From: Hellea sp.
GTDB taxonomy: Bacteria; Pseudomonadota; Alphaproteobacteria; Caulobacterales; Maricaulaceae
NCBI GenBank assembly: GCA_023300105.1
Contig: JALZWM010000145.1
Location: 1-32,518, forward strand
DNA: 32,518 nucleotides
Direction: 5' to 3'
Position numbers and translations under genes: made by a program. The notes under the pieces were generated by a model. The model saw only the letters and a list, made by a program, of their open reading frames with translations, made no database searches and was not told the origin of the DNA. This document shows positions 1-9,414 of this stretch, one piece after another. How positions within the stretch are numbered: the stretch's first letter is position 1; each line of letters starts with the position of its first letter.

Positions 1-199
1 CGTCCTTTTGCCGTTAATTTCACCTCTTAAAGCCCTTTCTATAAAGGTTTTTCTCGCTTTTTGAGACAAGCCTTGTTAAAGGCCGCCCAAACTCCCCTAC
101 GGGATTAACATTTTATTAGCGATTTAGCTATCCCGACTAAAATAGTCAAGATTAAGTCTGCACTGCAAAGCTGCGACAAAACAGTAATAAGGGGCATTT
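1..199. other. Upstream intergenic stretch with a possible weak terminator
   Basis: No gene is seen here. At 34-47 there is a small hairpin (CCTTT, loop CTAT, AAAGG) followed by TTTTT at 48-52. It could be a weak plus-strand terminator for a gene to the left of the window. A short inverted repeat GACTA-AAA-TAGTC lies at 135-147. The stretch ends in a clear ribosome binding site (AAGGGG) just before the ATG at 200. Both structures are short, so the reading is tentative. Confidence 0.3.
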
Positions 200-871
200 A
201 TGCCAGAAGTCATTTTTGCAGGTCCTGAAGGTCGTCTCGAAGGTCGTTATAGCCCGTCAGAAGACCCGAACGCGCCTTGCGCGCTTATCCTCTCGCCTCA
301 CCCGAAAGCGGGCGGACATATGGATCACCGCATTACTGTGGCGATGTATGAGCAATATAAGCGCCGTGGCTTTTCTGTGCTTCGCTTTAACTTTCGCGGT
401 ATTGGCCGCTCTATGGGCGCTTATGATAACGGCCAAGGCGAGCTGCAAGACGCCGCTTATGCGCTGGATTACCTCCAGAGCTTTAACCAAAATGCGCCGT
501 TCAGCTGGGTCTCTGGCTATAGCTTCGGCGCTTGGATTGGCATGCAGCTCTTAATGCGCCGCCCAGAAGTCGCGGGCTTTATTTCAATGAGCCTACCGAC
601 AAACACATATGATTTCGCATTCCTCGCGCCCTGCCCAGCCTCTGGCCTCGTGACTTATGGTAGTGAAGACCCAATTGTTCCTGCCGATGATGTTGACCTC
701 GTTGTTGAAAAAATCCGCGTCCAAAAGGGCCACACGATTTACACGCACCGCATTGAAGGCGCAGATCACTTTTACACAAATCACTTAGAAGAAACGATGG
801 ACGTTATCGAAGATTATCTCGATTCAGCGCTAGACCAGCAATATTGTCCACCGCGTCCTTTGCTTGAGTAG
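200..871 (+). CDS. Alpha/beta hydrolase (COG2945-like)
   Basis: This is a 223-residue serine hydrolase of the small bacterial alpha/beta hydrolase group (COG2945 type), with no signal peptide, so it is probably cytoplasmic. The nucleophile elbow G-Y-S-F-G at 106-110 gives Ser108. Asp157 (GSEDPIVP) and His190 (GADHFY) complete a catalytic triad in the expected order. The HPKAGGHMDH segment near 34-43 and the FNFRGIGRS loop near 63-71 are typical of this group, where they form the oxyanion region. The ATG at 200 has an AAGGGG ribosome binding site about six bases upstream. The substrate cannot be told from sequence; relatives are esterase-like or of unknown function. The gene stands alone and ends in a hairpin with a T-tract. 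Family assignment is secure, function open. Confidence 0.88.
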   Translation: MPEVIFAGPEGRLEGRYSPSEDPNAPCALILSPHPKAGGHMDHRITVAMYEQYKRRGFSVLRFNFRGIGRSMGAYDNGQGELQDAAYALDYLQSFNQNAPFSWVSGYSFGAWIGMQLLMRRPEVAGFISMSLPTNTYDFAFLAPCPASGLVTYGSEDPIVPADDVDLVVEKIRVQKGHTIYTHRIEGADHFYTNHLEETMDVIEDYLDSALDQQYCPPRPLLE

Positions 872-895
872 ACATCGTTAAGTAAATTTGAATTC

Positions 896-925
896 AAGGG
901 ACCCTTTATACGGTCTCTTTTTTTT
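896..925 (+). terminator. Rho-independent terminator after the alpha/beta hydrolase
   Basis: An 8-bp stem (AAGGGACC at 896-903 with GGTCTCTT at 912-919, one G-T pair) closes an 8-base loop. It is followed by a run of T to about 925. It lies between the convergent hydrolase and aminopeptidase genes and reads in the plus direction. Confidence 0.75.
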
Positions 926-931
926 GCTTAC

Positions 932-2866
932 TTATTCTTCAACTTTGAGAATATCATCAATACGCCGCTGGGCTATCGGGTGATACCCTGGACGTGCGGC
1001 ATCATAAACATCCGCCGTCCAATATTGAAGGTCTTCACGGCCCGTATCTTTCAGCGCGCCGTAGAGACGGTAGATGAATTTACCACGCCCTACAGTTTTT
1101 AGAAATTCTTCGAGGGCGGGATAGGCGGGTTCATAACCACCTTTAATCGCTTGCATATACCAAGCGAAGGCCGTCTCAGCGTTTTGGGTGCCTGTGAAAG
1201 AGTAAGTTGTATCAAGGACTTCCAAGTTTTTAACATCAATATCGCCAAAATCATCTAGGCTATTTAACATGTGTAGCCATTCATGTGTGCTCCATTTTTT
1301 GGAAGCCTCAAACATTTCATCACCATTACTATCCCCTGCGAGCCAAGTACCAAGCAATCTGGTAACGTCTTTGAAAGCATCTGACTCTGGCTTACGCGCG
1401 GTGTCCGGCAAGCCCGGACCATAGACCCACGCGTCAAGTTCTGCGCGCGTCAGCGCGTCAGGGTTATCTTTATGCAAATTTTCATGGAGATAGGTGATGA
1501 AGTCTTCTGTCGTCACGCTTTGGAAGGCATTGTCGTTAAACCAAGCTTTCAAAAACGGATCAAACTTTTCCCGTCCGAAACGATCTTCTAGGAAAAATAG
1601 GAAATTTGCACCTTTAATATAGGATACAAGCGTAAAGGCATCATCAGGATGCTCCATATCATCGGGCAATTTAAGATGCGTCAACTCAGGACGTTTCGCC
1701 TCAGAAATAGCCCGCTTAAGACCTTCCATATCAAGGGCCTGCTCCATCACGGCACGGCGTTCCCCATAAAGATCTTCCATAATGCGGTTTTCGACATAGC
1801 TTGTGAAGCCCTCATTCAGCCACGCATCACGCCAACTTGAATTTGTCACAAGGTTACCTGACCAACTATGGGCGAGCTCGTGAGCCACAACATTGGTAAG
1901 GCTCTTATCACCCGCAATCAATGTAGGTGTCATGAAAGATAGACGTGGGTTCTCCATGCCGCCAAAAGGAAAGCTCGGCGGAAGAACGATCAAGTCATAA
2001 CGTCCCCAACGGTAAGGGCCATAAAGCCGCGTATTGGCTTCTTCCATCAATGGCGTTTCGGAAAACTCTTCAGTGGCCGCATCTAGAATATAATCCTCAG
2101 CATAAACCCCGATATGATCATTGATGGCTTTGAATTTAATATCCCCCACCGCAATCGCAATTAAATAGGATGGAATAGGTTGCGGCATATCGAAATGATA
2201 TTCGCCGTTTTTATCAATCTCGCCCTGAGATGCGCTCATGAGCGGACGGAGTCCATCAGGTACGCGTAACGTCGCAGAATAGGTCATACGCACTGCAGGC
2301 GTATCTTGTAGAGGCGCCATAGTCCGTGCGTTAATCGCTTGGGCTTGTGAGAACAAATAAGGTTTCTCTTTACCCGCTGTTTGCGCAGGTGAGAGCCATT
2401 GCAAGCCTTCAGCTTGAGGTGATGTCCTGTAACTTATAAGAATTTTATCAGTCTTATCTGTCAGCGTTATCCGAAGTGCCTCGCCGAGCACTTTATCGGC
2501 GGCGTCTATTGTATATTCACTTTCCGCTTCGGGCGTGTCCCCTGCGAATAAGCGTACTGATTTAATGAGGAGGTCTTTCGTATCAAGCACCAACATATTG
2601 GCTTCGGGCTTAACCCGTTCAAAGTCTAATGTCGCGATACCGTCTAAAGCTTTGGCATCAAAGTTCACATCCAAATTCAGATCAATATGCGTAAGACGCA
2701 CCTCATCATAATTAGCGTAAGTAAACTTATCGTCCTTAGTAATCACCCGCGCTGGCATCTCGGTCTTTGCAGTTAACTTGGTTGGTACATCACCGCTTGT
2801 GCAAGCTGTTGTTAAAAGGGATGACGCCGCAAAAAGGCTAAATAAGGCAGGTTTTAGAACAGGCAT
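932..2866 (-). CDS. M1 family aminopeptidase (leukotriene A4 hydrolase-like), probable lipoprotein
   Basis: This is a zinc aminopeptidase of about 644 residues. It has the M1 signature GGMEN (302-306, substrate amino-end binding) and HELAH (329-333) with the third zinc ligand Glu352 in NEGF. A tyrosine near 416 sits where the family has its transition-state Tyr. The domain order is N-terminal beta domain, thermolysin-like catalytic domain, then a helical C-terminal domain from about 500 as in LTA4 hydrolase/ColAP relatives. The open frame extends to 3064, but that would overlap anmK. The ATG at 2866 has a GGAG site seven bases upstream and begins a secretion signal ending in LLTTAC, so Cys22 may be lipid-modified. 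The lipobox is imperfect (Thr at -3), and plain signal peptidase I cleavage is possible. It lies 62 bases downstream of anmK, probably in one transcript. The likely role is peptide degradation in the envelope. Confidence 0.9.
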   Translation of the reverse strand: MPVLKPALFSLFAASSLLTTACTSGDVPTKLTAKTEMPARVITKDDKFTYANYDEVRLTHIDLNLDVNFDAKALDGIATLDFERVKPEANMLVLDTKDLLIKSVRLFAGDTPEAESEYTIDAADKVLGEALRITLTDKTDKILISYRTSPQAEGLQWLSPAQTAGKEKPYLFSQAQAINARTMAPLQDTPAVRMTYSATLRVPDGLRPLMSASQGEIDKNGEYHFDMPQPIPSYLIAIAVGDIKFKAINDHIGVYAEDYILDAATEEFSETPLMEEANTRLYGPYRWGRYDLIVLPPSFPFGGMENPRLSFMTPTLIAGDKSLTNVVAHELAHSWSGNLVTNSSWRDAWLNEGFTSYVENRIMEDLYGERRAVMEQALDMEGLKRAISEAKRPELTHLKLPDDMEHPDDAFTLVSYIKGANFLFFLEDRFGREKFDPFLKAWFNDNAFQSVTTEDFITYLHENLHKDNPDALTRAELDAWVYGPGLPDTARKPESDAFKDVTRLLGTWLAGDSNGDEMFEASKKWSTHEWLHMLNSLDDFGDIDVKNLEVLDTTYSFTGTQNAETAFAWYMQAIKGGYEPAYPALEEFLKTVGRGKFIYRLYGALKDTGREDLQYWTADVYDAARPGYHPIAQRRIDDILKVEE

Positions 2867-2928
2867 GAGGACTCCGTTATTTTTTCTAGAATATAGCACA
2901 TTCCGCCATGACAACAAGCAACCATACG

Positions 2929-4068
2929 TTAAGGCAAAGCGAGAATACCGCCAGACATAGGTTTTTGTATGCCTGTCGTTGTAGGAAATGAGATTGGAAG
3001 TTTCATTTTTGAACGCACCGCTAAATAAGCAAAAGCCTGCGCCTCTATCGCGTCGGAATTCCAACCTACAGCTTCAGCTGTTTTCACGTTTTCGCCTAGC
3101 TGTTCGCGCAGCATCCACATCATCGCTTTATTATGGCGGCCACCTCCGCAAACGATAAGTTCCTTAGGTTTTTCGCGCATAGCCTTAAGTGTGTAAATAG
3201 CCGCTAATGTTGTAAAGGCGGCCAGCGTTGCAGCACCATCCTCAATAGACATCCCCTGCAAATCGCTGATAACTTCAAAATCAAAGCGGTCCGCAGAGCG
3301 CGGTACGGGCTGCTGAAAAAACGGCTTTACGAACCATTTTTGAATGATATGAAAATCCGGTGTACCCGCAACCGCGTGACGACCATTGGAGTCGAATTTA
3401 CCACGCCCATTTTTCTCGATCCAAATATCCAAAGGTCCATTACCAGGCCCCGTATCAGACGCAACAATCGACCCATCTTTTGTAATCAGCGTCACATTCC
3501 CAACACCGCCAATATTAAGAACAGCCACCGGTAGTGAGAGTTTGGCAGCGGACACTAAGGCTTGGTGATAGACTGGCGCAAGCGGCGCGCCCTGTCCGCC
3601 TGCTTTCACATCTGCTGTCCTAAAGTCGTAACAGACAGGCACGCCCAGTGTTTTTGCGAGCGCTTGTCCATCGCCAAGTTGCAAGGTCTGGCCTCTCACT
3701 GCGCCCTCAGGCGGACGGTGCACAACGGTTTGCCCGTGAAACCCTATCAATGACAAGTCTCTGGCCCAAACGGGGTGAGCGTCGCACAATTGCCGAACAG
3801 CGCGTATGTGAGCTTGATGGATGACGGTTTCGGCTAATTCAAAACGTTTCGGCTGCGGCCCATGAAAATTCCACTTCAAGGCATCTTGTGTGGCGTCTTG
3901 AAGAGTTTTTCTTTCAGAATCCGTATAATCCAAGCATAAACTTGGCCCAAAACGGTTAATAGTGTGGCCATCTGTTTCAAGAAAAGCCGCATCAACGCCA
4001 TCTAATGACGTACCGCTCATGAGGCCCAGAGCGATTTGCTTCGGCGGAATATATTTAGGAGTACCCAA
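2929..4068 (-). CDS. anmK: Anhydro-N-acetylmuramic acid kinase
   Basis: AnmK cleaves the anhydro ring of 1,6-anhydro-MurNAc and phosphorylates it to MurNAc-6-phosphate, which feeds cell-wall material back into metabolism. The 379-residue length is normal for the family. The diagnostic ATP-binding start LGLMSGTSLDGVDAA lies at about 14-28. Further family motifs are GFHGQTV, the NIGGVGNVT loop, DTGPGN and CGGGRHN. No ATG suits the conserved N-terminus: the first one is inside MSGTSLDG and would remove a core strand. The start is therefore taken as TTG at 4068, preceded by AAGGG. A TATATT hexamer about 20 bases upstream on the minus strand may be its -10 element. The gene is divergent from tyrS (66 bases) and heads a probable two-gene unit with the aminopeptidase. 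Confidence 0.95.
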   Translation of the reverse strand: MGTPKYIPPKQIALGLMSGTSLDGVDAAFLETDGHTINRFGPSLCLDYTDSERKTLQDATQDALKWNFHGPQPKRFELAETVIHQAHIRAVRQLCDAHPVWARDLSLIGFHGQTVVHRPPEGAVRGQTLQLGDGQALAKTLGVPVCYDFRTADVKAGGQGAPLAPVYHQALVSAAKLSLPVAVLNIGGVGNVTLITKDGSIVASDTGPGNGPLDIWIEKNGRGKFDSNGRHAVAGTPDFHIIQKWFVKPFFQQPVPRSADRFDFEVISDLQGMSIEDGAATLAAFTTLAAIYTLKAMREKPKELIVCGGGRHNKAMMWMLREQLGENVKTAEAVGWNSDAIEAQAFAYLAVRSKMKLPISFPTTTGIQKPMSGGILALP

Positions 4069-4077
4069 GCTAACCCT

Positions 4078-4105
4078 TTGACAGAAATATAGGCCCTGTT
4101 AGAAG
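4078..4105 (+). promoter_or_regulatory. Probable sigma-70 type promoter of tyrS
   Basis: A consensus TTGACA at 4078-4083 is followed after 16 bases by TAGAAG at 4100-4105 (four of six matches to TATAAT). Transcription would begin near 4112, about 22 bases before the GTG start of tyrS. The spacing is one base short of ideal. Confidence 0.5.
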
Positions 4106-4134
4106 CCAAATTCAGAATAACATAGGCATGAGTC

Positions 4135-5400
4135 GTGACAAATTACCAATCAGAATTGATGACAACGCTAACTGAACGCGGGTTTCTCTATCAATGTACC
4201 GATGAAGAGGGCCTTGATAAAGCTGCGTCTGAAGGTGGTATCACTGGATATATTGGATTTGATTGCACAGCGCCAAGTCTACATGTCGGCTCACTCGTCC
4301 AAATCATGATGCTTCGCCACCTCCAACGCGCAGGCGGGCGCCCACTTGTATTGCTTGGCGGTGGAACCACGAAAATTGGCGACCCCTCAATGAAAGATAA
4401 AACGCGGCCCATTTTAACCGATGAGCTAATTGATAAAAACAAACATGGTATCAAACAGGTTTTCTCAAAGTTCATCGATTTTGAAGGCCCCGATGGAGCG
4501 TTATTAGTCGATAATGCAGATTGGCTCGACGGACTCGGCTATATCAAGTTTTTACGCGATGTTGGCCCTCTCTTTACGGTCAACCGCATGATTACAATGG
4601 AGACTGTCAAACGGCGCTTAGAAAACGAGCTGCCGATGACGTTCCTAGAATTTAATTATCCGCTTCTGCAAAGTTACGATTTCGTTGAACTTAACCGTCG
4701 TTACGGGTGTACGCTACAGCTCGGCGGTTCTGACCAATGGGGCAATATTACAACAGGTGTTGACCTATCACGTCGTATGGAAAATGCGGCTTGTTACGGC
4801 TTTACAACGCCGCTTATTACGACCGCATCAGGTGGTAAGATGGGTAAAACAGCAGACGGCGCAGTATGGCTCAATGCTGATCCAAGTTTCGGCGAGGACT
4901 ACTTCCGTAGTCCCTATGAGTACTGGCAGTTCTGGCGCAATACGGATGACGCCGATGTTGGTAAGTTTATGAAATTATTCACAGACCTCTCCTTGGATGA
5001 AATTTCGAAATACGAAGCCATGGAAGGCGCGGATATCAACACAGCTAAAATCCGCTTAGCCAATGAAGCAACAACAATGCTTCACGGCGCAGACGCCGCC
5101 AAAAAAGCCGAAATGACAGCGCTTGAAACCTTTGAAAAAGGCGGTATTTCGGAAGGGCTTCCTACGACTGAAATTTTAAGTGCAGACTTAGTTGGCCTCG
5201 GTATATTAGCCGCTACAGCTATGCTTGGACTTGCCGCGTCAAACGGAGAAGCAAGGCGCCACATTAAAGGCGGCGCACTTAAGCTTAATGACGTAAAAGT
5301 CGAGAGCCATGAACGCGCAATTGAAAGCGCTGATATTATCGATGGAATCGTAAAAATTTCTGTAGGCAAGAAAAAGCATGCTTTACTGAAAGCGGTTTAA
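4135..5400 (+). CDS. tyrS: Tyrosyl-tRNA synthetase
   Basis: This class I aminoacyl-tRNA synthetase charges tRNA-Tyr. It is 421 residues long, normal for bacterial TyrS. The HIGH-type motif is HVGS at 50-53, with the preceding YIGFDCTAPSLH typical of the family. The GGSDQWGNI block at 197-205 binds tyrosine/adenylate, and KMGKT at 235-239 is the KMSKS-type loop. The last roughly 75 residues form an S4-like RNA-binding domain. The start is GTG at 4135; an internal ATG at 4159 would remove eight residues that match the usual N-terminus (short helix before TLTERGF). Its 3' end overlaps that of the convergent AsmA-like gene: the two TAA stops share bases 5398-5399. Confidence 0.97.
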   Translation: MTNYQSELMTTLTERGFLYQCTDEEGLDKAASEGGITGYIGFDCTAPSLHVGSLVQIMMLRHLQRAGGRPLVLLGGGTTKIGDPSMKDKTRPILTDELIDKNKHGIKQVFSKFIDFEGPDGALLVDNADWLDGLGYIKFLRDVGPLFTVNRMITMETVKRRLENELPMTFLEFNYPLLQSYDFVELNRRYGCTLQLGGSDQWGNITTGVDLSRRMENAACYGFTTPLITTASGGKMGKTADGAVWLNADPSFGEDYFRSPYEYWQFWRNTDDADVGKFMKLFTDLSLDEISKYEAMEGADINTAKIRLANEATTMLHGADAAKKAEMTALETFEKGGISEGLPTTEILSADLVGLGILAATAMLGLAASNGEARRHIKGGALKLNDVKVESHERAIESADIIDGIVKISVGKKKHALLKAV

Positions 5401-8400
5401 TTTGGCGCTACAGCCTTAATTTCTGCAAGAACGTCTTCTGATAATTTATTACGTTTAGGCTTAAAAATACCGCGTAAGAACCCCGGTGTTAAAGCAGAAA
5501 GTGGATTTACAGCCACCTGAACCTCATCAAATTCGCCTTGAATAGTGTAACTGAGCGCAAAAATACCTTCACCTTTTTTACCAACAAAAATGTCTCCAAT
5601 AAGGGGTATATCGCCGAGTAAAGAGTTGGCCGTATAGGCAGGAACTAGTGTACCATCAAGATCAACAAGGCGGTCTTTAAACCGAATTTCGCCATCGCCC
5701 GTCATGCCCAAGGCGGGACCCGAAACACGGGCATTCCGGATATTAAGTTCGCCGTCTCTTAATGAAAACGGAACATAAAACGTGTCAAAGTTCAGGCCTT
5801 CTCCACTGAAAGTATCTACAATTCCAGTTAAAGATCCAATAGATAACATTTGGGCAAAAATCGGTGCGCGAACGAGTTTGAATTTATCAATTTCTGCGAC
5901 CCCCGAAAGTGCGCCTACTTTTCCTATAGGCGGAAGTTCAGCCGTAATTTTAAGCTGTCCGCCTTCAATACTATCTAATCCAAGAAAGGTCTGGGCCGCT
6001 ACTGATGCGCTAGGAATGTTGACAATAACTTCACGGGCTTGTCCCTCTTCGCTCGAGAGAATTTGGAGCTTAAGAGGTCCTTCTTTTGTTTGAGCTTCTA
6101 AACGCGCATTTATAGGCCCTGTACCATCATGTGATAATAATAAGTTTGCATTATTGACAACATAAGCTTCATTCAAAGCCAAGGATTTTAAGTTCGCTGT
6201 TAAAAGTATAGGCACATCTATACCAGCTTTACTATTAGATAACGCGTTTGATACAGCTTGGGATACATTCAAAAAATCACCTATAACGAAAATCGATAAT
6301 TTTTCATTATGGGTGTCAGGTTTTATCTGTACACTAGCATCAATCAAACCTGAAATTTTCGTAGTTGATAGGTCCAGATCAATGAGTTTGAAATTATTCT
6401 CGAAAGCAACACGTCCAGAAACATTTAAGCCAGGTGCAACAATATCTATAGCTTCAAATTGAATACTGCCGTCAACTCCGCGCTTGAAATGCCCATTGAA
6501 TTCGCCTGCAGTGCCTTTTGTTTTACTCCAATATTCGCCTATTTGAATACCCGTATCCTTAAGGTCTGCAGTAACTTCAGCCGATGTGAAGTTAAGACCA
6601 TTACCTATAGCGTCAATTTTCAAGGCTATATCGCCTTCAAAATATTCCCGAAACCCAACACCAAAACTATCCAACGTATCGCGATCCATTTTTCCTAAAA
6701 TTTCATAGCGAGTCGGGGTTTTTCCAAAATCAAATTCCTTTCTCCAATTAAGGTTTGTTTGCCATGGGCCAATATCAACAGGGCCTAGTAGTGTCATACC
6801 TGCGCTATCAGCGGTTAAAGTGATATTCCCGTTTTTAATTTTATGAGGCCCAATTTGTATCGGTGCGGTTACATCAGAAAATGTTCCCGAGATATCATAT
6901 TTAATCTGGTCAGGCGGAAAGACGACTAAAAGCGGACGCGTAATTTTCATATCTATCACGCCAGTACCACCAAAACCTTCAGGCTCCACTCCAAATTTGG
7001 TCGCAAATTCAAACGGCTTTTGGTTGACCAAAGTCAACATTTCAGACGTCGTTCCGCTGCCCTGTAAATTAATAACAATATCGCCGCCACGAGGCTGTAG
7101 AATTGGAATTTCTACAGTTCCCGTTGAGATGGTCAAATTCCCAACATTACCCCCCGCCGTATCAAACCGCACACTGTTCCCAGATAAAACAACACGGCCA
7201 GACACATTTGTGTAATGCGTCATTGTTTGAATATAACTCACATCAGCATCTGCGATATCAATCGCAAGTGTCAGGTTTTCATCCTTCGGAATACCTGTTC
7301 GAAACGTTTCTTCATCAAACACGCCATCAAATGTCAGGTTATTTAAAGAGGCCTTTAGGATAGATTTCTCTATCCAATCACGCGCACCCTTAGCGAATTT
7401 AACAGGCCAAATAGATAAGAGGTCTTTTGGTGTTAACGTGCCATTTGCGTGACCTTTGAGTACGATTTCGCTCCACTTACCGGCTTCATTTTGAGCAAAT
7501 GTTCCGCTTAAATCATACTCATAATGCCCTAAATTTGCTCTCATGCGGTCAAGGGTTAATCTCCTTGCATCGAGATCTAAACGTCCTAACATTTCCATCT
7601 CAGAGAATTTCAACGGCGCAGCCAAACTTGGCGTGCGGTCCAACATAACATCTTTAAAAATCAAATCAAAAACAGGAGAGCTGTTTATATTTCCATCCGT
7701 CATCGCGCCTAATTCACTCAAGGTCCCAGCCCCAGAAAAAGCAAAATTCTTCGATGTTAAGCCTATACTCGTAATATCCATATTTTGAGATTCAGCAGAC
7801 AGAATCGCTGCGAGATTTGCCACGTCAAATTTCGTCTCAAACTCACCAAATTTTACGTGGCCTTTCCCAGCCTTTATATCAACATCAGCTAACCGAACGC
7901 CTTGATCCCGATCAACGTCAAAATTCGCTTTAATATCCAGCGCCGCATCGAAATCCTTTAGTCCAGAATAGCGCCCTCTTTTAGGTGAAATAATTGAAGG
8001 GTTAAGTCCAGAGGTCTCGATATCAAGTGTGTAATCTTTCAGGTCTGAACTAATTTTAAGGTCAAGCTTTAACGGTATCGAGACTTGGTTTTTTTGTAGG
8101 ACAGAAATCATATCAATCTCGATCGACTGCTCATTTTGAGAAAAATTTATATCTGTGTCATTTAGTGTGAGATCAAGCCCATCTACGTTATCAATTATAT
8201 AGGCTGTGGCATTTGTTATTGTGATTGTTTCAATCGTACTAATATCAGCGCTTGTATTTGAATTATCTGCGGCGCCCCGCCAAATAGGACCAAATTTTCC
8301 GACTGTATTGGGCGTGCCTAGGCCTGCAATCAGCTTTCCTTTTTTGTCGCGCAGCCATGTAACAGTTCCCCCGTCAATGACAATACGGCTGGGTATTAGG

Positions 8401-8849
8401 TATCCTTTAATCGCGGCATCCATAGAAATTTCAGTTTGAAGCCGTGGCATAGTTTCAATTTTGGCGCCTTGCTTATCAGTCACAACGACGTCAAAAGCTT
8501 CAAAGAGAATTGTATTTGATGCCGGCAACCAAGTTAGGTTCATGTCCCCTATCTGCGCCGCAGACCCATTGAACGCTTCAGAAAACCACATTTGTGCATT
8601 GGGTTTGAGACCTGATATGTCAACAGACTGCTGCGCCATCAAACTATTGAACGCACAAAACCAAAGAGCTGCAAGCCCTAAAATAATTGCCGTGAGCTCA
8701 GCTATTAATCGGAAAGCACCATAGAGTACCATTTGAGGTAATCTGCGCCATTTAAATTTTTGCGGTTCCACCTTCTCAACACGTTTACGCAGAATCGTTT
8801 TAAAAAAACGTCCTTTCAACGGCTTGCGATGGTTAACAACTTCGGTCAT
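5397..8849 (-). CDS. AsmA/YhdP-like envelope protein (DUF3971 type)
   Basis: This is a 1150-residue protein with one transmembrane helix near residues 43-68, followed by a very long beta-rich periplasmic region. Repeated patterns of LxLDA, ISGLxDA and GTLxxxG type run through it. The end (LVDLDGTLVPAYTANSLLGDIPLIGDIFVG, then a basic tail) is typical of the AsmA-like C-terminal region in DUF3971/YhdP proteins. Family members (AsmA, TamB, YhdP) form long hydrophobic grooves that carry phospholipid between inner and outer membranes; that role here is by homology only. The start ATG at 8849 is divergent from the peroxiredoxin gene by 91 bases and has only a weak ribosome binding site. It overlaps tyrS tail-to-tail by four bases. 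Family is clear; which paralogue it is cannot be told by eye. Confidence 0.88.
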   Translation of the reverse strand: MTEVVNHRKPLKGRFFKTILRKRVEKVEPQKFKWRRLPQMVLYGAFRLIAELTAIILGLAALWFCAFNSLMAQQSVDISGLKPNAQMWFSEAFNGSAAQIGDMNLTWLPASNTILFEAFDVVVTDKQGAKIETMPRLQTEISMDAAIKGYLIPSRIVIDGGTVTWLRDKKGKLIAGLGTPNTVGKFGPIWRGAADNSNTSADISTIETITITNATAYIIDNVDGLDLTLNDTDINFSQNEQSIEIDMISVLQKNQVSIPLKLDLKISSDLKDYTLDIETSGLNPSIISPKRGRYSGLKDFDAALDIKANFDVDRDQGVRLADVDIKAGKGHVKFGEFETKFDVANLAAILSAESQNMDITSIGLTSKNFAFSGAGTLSELGAMTDGNINSSPVFDLIFKDVMLDRTPSLAAPLKFSEMEMLGRLDLDARRLTLDRMRANLGHYEYDLSGTFAQNEAGKWSEIVLKGHANGTLTPKDLLSIWPVKFAKGARDWIEKSILKASLNNLTFDGVFDEETFRTGIPKDENLTLAIDIADADVSYIQTMTHYTNVSGRVVLSGNSVRFDTAGGNVGNLTISTGTVEIPILQPRGGDIVINLQGSGTTSEMLTLVNQKPFEFATKFGVEPEGFGGTGVIDMKITRPLLVVFPPDQIKYDISGTFSDVTAPIQIGPHKIKNGNITLTADSAGMTLLGPVDIGPWQTNLNWRKEFDFGKTPTRYEILGKMDRDTLDSFGVGFREYFEGDIALKIDAIGNGLNFTSAEVTADLKDTGIQIGEYWSKTKGTAGEFNGHFKRGVDGSIQFEAIDIVAPGLNVSGRVAFENNFKLIDLDLSTTKISGLIDASVQIKPDTHNEKLSIFVIGDFLNVSQAVSNALSNSKAGIDVPILLTANLKSLALNEAYVVNNANLLLSHDGTGPINARLEAQTKEGPLKLQILSSEEGQAREVIVNIPSASVAAQTFLGLDSIEGGQLKITAELPPIGKVGALSGVAEIDKFKLVRAPIFAQMLSIGSLTGIVDTFSGEGLNFDTFYVPFSLRDGELNIRNARVSGPALGMTGDGEIRFKDRLVDLDGTLVPAYTANSLLGDIPLIGDIFVGKKGEGIFALSYTIQGEFDEVQVAVNPLSALTPGFLRGIFKPKRNKLSEDVLAEIKAVAPN

Positions 8850-8940
8850 ATAATCAGTTCCATAAGCGATATAATCTCAAAAATCCTTATTAAGATTCAC
8901 AAATTACACATGTTTAACTTACAACGTTAAAGGACAATTC
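8850..8940. promoter_or_regulatory. Divergent promoter region (AsmA-like gene / peroxiredoxin)
   Basis: This 91-base AT-rich region separates two divergent genes, so both promoters must lie in or near it. A perfect TATAAT occurs at 8870-8875 on the plus strand, about 65 bases before the peroxiredoxin ATG, but no good -35 hexamer stands 16-18 bases upstream. A good ribosome binding site (AAAGGA) lies at about 8930. Confidence 0.35.
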
Positions 8941-9414
8941 ATGACACTAACGATTGGTGATAAAGCTCCTGACTTTTCTATACCTTCAGATGGCGGCAAA
9001 ACGGTTTCATTATCAGATTATAAGGGCCGCTTTTTAGTTCTCTACTTTTACCCTAAAGATGACACACCGGGATGTACAAAAGAGGCTATTGGTTTCTCCG
9101 AAAATAAAGTTGCCTTTAATAAGCTCGGTGCAGATATTTTAGGCATCTCAAAAGACACAACCGCCAAACATGACAAATTTATTGCTAAACACGATCTGAC
9201 TGTTGCGTTGGGGTCTGATGAAGATGGAAAGGTGATTGAAGATTACGGCGTTTGGGTTGAAAAAAATATGTACGGCAAGAAATACATGGGTATTGAGCGA
9301 GCGACTTACCTCATAGGCCCTGATGGTGCGATTCTAGAAATTTGGCGTAAAGTTCGCGTCAAAGTACATGTCGAAACAGTTTTAGACACGTTAAAGCAAC
9401 ACGCCGCGGCGTAA
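8941..9414 (+). CDS. bcp: Peroxiredoxin of the Bcp/PrxQ class, single cysteine
   Basis: This is a 157-residue thiol peroxidase that reduces peroxides in the cytoplasm. The active site is PKDDTPGCTKEAIGF with peroxidatic Cys45, plus the family's Thr42 and downstream Arg in the WRKVRV segment. In E. coli Bcp the resolving cysteine is five residues further on; here that position is Ile50, and Cys45 is the only cysteine in the protein. It must therefore be recycled as a 1-Cys enzyme by an external thiol or partner. The ATG at 8941 has AAAGGA seven bases upstream. Its stop abuts the next start (TAAATG), so it is translationally coupled to the DUF455 gene. Confidence 0.95.
   Translation: MTLTIGDKAPDFSIPSDGGKTVSLSDYKGRFLVLYFYPKDDTPGCTKEAIGFSENKVAFNKLGADILGISKDTTAKHDKFIAKHDLTVALGSDEDGKVIEDYGVWVEKNMYGKKYMGIERATYLIGPDGAILEIWRKVRVKVHVETVLDTLKQHAAA

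Noticed and set aside
2867-3064. Longer 710-residue version of the aminopeptidase starting at 3064
   Set aside because: It would overlap anmK by 136 bases, has no family-like sequence in the extra 66 residues, and hides a good signal sequence and ribosome binding site at 2866.
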